From JBJXHB01 sp046160725 (GTDB lineage: Bacteria > Pseudomonadota > Gammaproteobacteria > Burkholderiales > Burkholderiaceae_C): a DNA stretch of 7,906 nucleotides. The stretch's first letter is position 1, and each line of letters starts with the position of its first letter. A program made the translations under genes and the position numbers. This document shows, piece after piece, positions 5,613 through 7,906 of this stretch. The notes beneath the pieces are model-generated. The model did not search any database. It was given only the letters and a program-made list of their open reading frames with translations, and was not told the DNA's origin. The stretch spans positions 1 through 7,906 of the forward strand of contig JBJXHB010000259.1 in the NCBI GenBank assembly GCA_046160725.1. The letters run 5' to 3'.

Positions 5613-6580
5613 GCGTCCAGAAGGGCCTTCAGGTCCGCGCCCAGCAACTGGGACGCAGCAAGACTGTCCGTCGAGATGGCGGTGAAGCTGAAAAAGCCGT
5701 GGTTCAGCGTCGGGAACTCGCGCCAGGTCAGCGGCACGCCGGCGTCTCGCAGCGCCTGCGCATACGCGACGTTGTCGTTGTATAGGAAGTCATGTGAACC
5801 GACACCCAGGATCGCCGGCGCCAGGCCGTCATGGCTGGCGGCGAACCGTGGCGATGCGCGAGGGTCACGGCCCAGGCGGTCCAGGTTCTCCTCGCCCAGA
5901 TAGGCCTTCTCCGGCATGCCCTTCATCCGGGTCAGGTCGGTGACGGGATACAGCAGCAGTTGCGCCGCCAGCACGATGCCCAGGTCGCGACAGCCCAGCG
6001 CCACCGCCGCGGCCAGGTTGCCGCCGGCGCTGTCGCCACCGACAGCCAGCCGATGCGGCTGCGTGCCCAGGCGGCCGATGTGGTCGAGCGCCCAGCGCGT
6101 GACGGCCAGACAGTCGTCATAGGCGGCCGGGAAGCGGTGCTCCGGCGCCAACCGATAGTCCACGTTCACCACCACACAGGCGCACTCGTTGGCCAGGCGC
6201 ACCGCATGGGCCTCGTGCGAGTCCAGGTCACCCAGCACGAAGCCGCCGCCGTGGAAGTAGATCAGCGTGCTGGTGGGCGCGGCGCCATCGGGCGTGCCAT
6301 GCGGCCAGATGACCTGCACCGGCACCTGCATCGGCACGCCATAGGGCGTGGCGTCGATGACCAGGGACTCCACCCGACCCTTCGGCAGGTCGGGCTTGGG
6401 ATAGAAGAAGCCCCGCACGTTGCGCGCGCGCTCCCGGCTGACCGGCCCGCCATGCGGCTGCAGGCAGCCTTCATACAGGTCGGGGATGCCGGCCTCGCGC
6501 CAGCGCCGGCCGACATCGGCCAGCACTGGGTCCAGCGCGGCCGGGGCCGGTATGTCGATGGGAGGTGCAGGCACGCTCAT
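5597..6580 (-). CDS. Alpha/beta hydrolase, hormone-sensitive-lipase-type esterase
   Basis: This 327-aa serine hydrolase has the bacterial HSL (family IV) layout. The oxyanion-hole motif HGGGF is at 110-114, DYRLAPEHRFPAAYDD follows (141-156), the nucleophile is S184 in GDSAGG (182-187), the acid is D264 in GSHDFLYND, and the base is H294 in LNHGFF. The N-terminal cap (about 15-70) is typical of the group. No signal peptide is seen, so it should act in the cytoplasm on a small ester, lactone or amide; the substrate is not evident. It follows the TRAP permease gene by 35 nt on the same strand, so it probably acts on an imported compound (inference). I chose the ATG at 6580 because GGAG lies 7 nt upstream; an in-frame GTG at 6607 would add nine residues but lacks a visible ribosome binding site. 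Confidence 0.9.
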   Translation of the reverse strand: MSVPAPPIDIPAPAALDPVLADVGRRWREAGIPDLYEGCLQPHGGPVSRERARNVRGFFYPKPDLPKGRVESLVIDATPYGVPMQVPVQVIWPHGTPDGAAPTSTLIYFHGGGFVLGDLDSHEAHAVRLANECACVVVNVDYRLAPEHRFPAAYDDCLAVTRWALDHIGRLGTQPHRLAVGGDSAGGNLAAAVALGCRDLGIVLAAQLLLYPVTDLTRMKGMPEKAYLGEENLDRLGRDPRASPRFAASHDGLAPAILGVGSHDFLYNDNVAYAQALRDAGVPLTWREFPTLNHGFFSFTAISTDSLAASQLLGADLKALLDAARPA

Positions 6581-6587
6581 GCGGCGA

Positions 6588-6591
6588 CTCC
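6588..6591 (-). promoter_or_regulatory. Shine-Dalgarno site of the hydrolase gene
   Basis: GGAG on the minus strand, 7 nt before the ATG at 6580. It decides between that ATG and the upstream GTG at 6607, which has no comparable site. Confidence 0.55.
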
Positions 6592-6615
6592 AGGGCTGCG
6601 CCGGCACATGGCGGC

Positions 6616-7906
6616 TCAGCCCTTATAGCCCATCAGCCGCGGCAGCCACAGCACGCTGTCGGGCACGTAGGTGATGAAGAACAGCGCCGCCACCAGGACG
6701 ATGATGAACGGAATCGTCTCGCGGATGATGTCGGTGATCGGCGTCCTGGCCATGCTGGCGGTGATGAACAACAGCAGTCCGTAGGGCGGCGTGATCAGGC
6801 CGATCATCAGGTTGACCGTCACCACCAGCCCGAAGTGCACCATGTCCACGCCCACGGCCTGGGCGGCCGGGATCAGGATCGGCACCACGACCAGCAGCAC
6901 CGTGCCGCCCTCGAGCAGGCAGCCCAGCACCAGCAGCAGCACGTTCACCATCAGCAGGAAGCCCTCCTTGCTGAGGTGGAAGCCCGCCATCCAGACCTGC
7001 ACATCCTTGGGCAGGTTTTCCTTGGCGACGACATAGTTGAACACCATGGCTCCGGCGATGAGCATGCCGATCGACGCCAGCTGCCGGCCGCTGTTCAACA
7101 GGGACTGGTTCATCCCGGCCCAGGTGACCGAGCGGTACAGCACCACCGAGATGACCAGGGTGTAGAGCGCGGCCACGGCGGCCGCCTCGGTCGGTGTCAT
7201 GACACCGCTGTAGATGCCGCCCAGCAGCACCACCGGCATCATCAGGGCCGGCAATGCCTTGAAGGTCAGCGGCACCATCTCCCGCATCGGGACGGCGGGT
7301 TCGACCGGGAAATTGCGCTTGTGGGCCAGGTACGTGTTCAGGCCCATCATCACCAGCGTCATCAGCAGGCCCGGCACCACGCCGGCCGCAAACAGATAGC
7401 CGATGGACGTGTCGGAGATCAGGGCATACAGCACCAGAGGTATGGATGGCGGGATGATCGGGCCGATCACCGCCGTGGCTGCCGTGATGGCGGCGGCGTA
7501 CGCCGGGGTGTAGCGGCCGCCCTTCGTCATCATCTCCATCGTGAGCTTCCCGACGCCCACGACGTCGGCGATGGCCGAGCCCGACATGCCCGAGAAGATC
7601 AGCGACGACACCACGTTGACATGCCCGAGCCCGCCGCGGAAGCGCCCAACCAGGGCATTGCACCAGGACAGCAGCCGGTCGCTGAGCGAGCCCAGGTTCA
7701 TCAGCTCGCTGGCCAGGATGAACAGCGGGATCGCCAGCAGCGTGTAGCCGTTGGTCAGGCCCTGGACGATCTGCTCGGCGGCCAGGCCGACATCCTGGCC
7801 GGAGATCATCAGGTAGACCACCGATGCGCCCAGCATGGACAGACCGATGGGCACCCCGCTCAGGCTGAGCAGCAGGATGAAGCCGACGCACCAGACGAAG
7901 GGGGTC
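6616..7906 (-). CDS. dctM: TRAP transporter large permease subunit, DctM type (5' end outside window)
   Basis: The frame is open to the window edge and gives 429 residues, about the full length of DctM proteins (425-430), so only the start codon and at most a few residues are missing. It is the sodium-coupled large membrane subunit, which works with a small DctQ subunit and a periplasmic DctP binding protein to import organic acids. Family landmarks in visible numbering: LAIPLFILASELM (57-69), FSGMSGSAIAD (104-114), GPIIPPSIPLVLYAL (148-162), GVMTPTEAAAVAALY (234-248), a strongly hydrophobic stretch to VVPIL (340-344), and GLITPPYG (369-376). About a dozen hydrophobic segments are visible. 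The GTG at 7854 is not the start, because the preceding codons encode the conserved first hydrophobic segment (FILLLSLSGVPIGL). The dctQ and dctP genes would be expected beyond the right edge. Substrate is set by DctP and cannot be inferred here. Confidence 0.93.
   Translation of the reverse strand, partial: TPFVWCVGFILLLSLSGVPIGLSMLGASVVYLMISGQDVGLAAEQIVQGLTNGYTLLAIPLFILASELMNLGSLSDRLLSWCNALVGRFRGGLGHVNVVSSLIFSGMSGSAIADVVGVGKLTMEMMTKGGRYTPAYAAAITAATAVIGPIIPPSIPLVLYALISDTSIGYLFAAGVVPGLLMTLVMMGLNTYLAHKRNFPVEPAVPMREMVPLTFKALPALMMPVVLLGGIYSGVMTPTEAAAVAALYTLVISVVLYRSVTWAGMNQSLLNSGRQLASIGMLIAGAMVFNYVVAKENLPKDVQVWMAGFHLSKEGFLLMVNVLLLVLGCLLEGGTVLLVVVPILIPAAQAVGVDMVHFGLVVTVNLMIGLITPPYGLLLFITASMARTPITDIIRETIPFIIVLVAALFFITYVPDSVLWLPRLMGYKG

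Noticed and set aside
6581..6607. GTG at 6607 as the hydrolase start
   Set aside because: No ribosome binding site is visible before it, while the ATG at 6580 has GGAG at a suitable distance. Not fully excluded.
7852..7854. GTG at 7854 as the start of dctM
   Set aside because: The frame continues to the window edge and the preceding 17 codons encode the conserved first hydrophobic segment, so the gene is cut by the window.
6623..7891. 422-codon open frame overlapping dctM in another minus-strand frame
   Set aside because: Gly/Ala/Arg/Pro/His-rich translation without membrane segments or motifs; it is a frame shadow of dctM.

Overview
The window is GC-rich bacterial DNA from a chromosome. 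Dense coding, strong G/C at third codon positions, a tripartite TRAP-type permease, a stand-alone type II dehydroquinase and a DUF3857/transglutaminase/TPR protein together suggest a betaproteobacterium of the Burkholderiales (Comamonadaceae-like). That assignment is inference from gene content and composition. I saw no tRNA, rRNA, CRISPR array, insertion sequence or phage gene.

Left block (1-1290, minus strand): a PLP-dependent threonine/serine-dehydratase-fold enzyme, best matched to threo-3-hydroxyaspartate ammonia-lyase or serine racemase-like proteins. It is followed after 16 nt by a small protein with a ribosomal L7/L12 C-terminal-like domain plus a membrane helix, cut by the window edge. 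The two look like one transcript.

Middle block (1291-4317): a 141-bp divergent intergenic region with nested inverted repeats, then a large exported plus-strand protein (961 aa). It combines a DUF3857-type beta domain, a transglutaminase-like protease fold with an intact Cys-His-Asp triad, and C-terminal TPR-like helices.

Right block (4318-7906): a type II 3-dehydroquinate dehydratase (minus) and a TetR/AcrR-family regulator (plus) are divergently transcribed from a 94-bp region containing operator-like repeats. Converging on the regulator is a minus-strand pair: the large membrane subunit of a TRAP transporter (DctM type, only the extreme N-terminus missing), then a hormone-sensitive-lipase-type alpha/beta hydrolase. 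One reading is a small catabolic locus: the TRAP system imports an organic acid or ester, the hydrolase cleaves an ester or lactone, AroQ dehydrates a hydroaromatic acid, and the TetR protein controls at least aroQ. Each family assignment is well supported. The pathway link and the substrate are inference.

A translation pattern recurs. The genes that open transcription units (dehydratase, exported transglutaminase-like protein, tetR, and probably aroQ) lack a convincing Shine-Dalgarno sequence, while the downstream operon genes (L7/L12-like, hydrolase) have a clear one.
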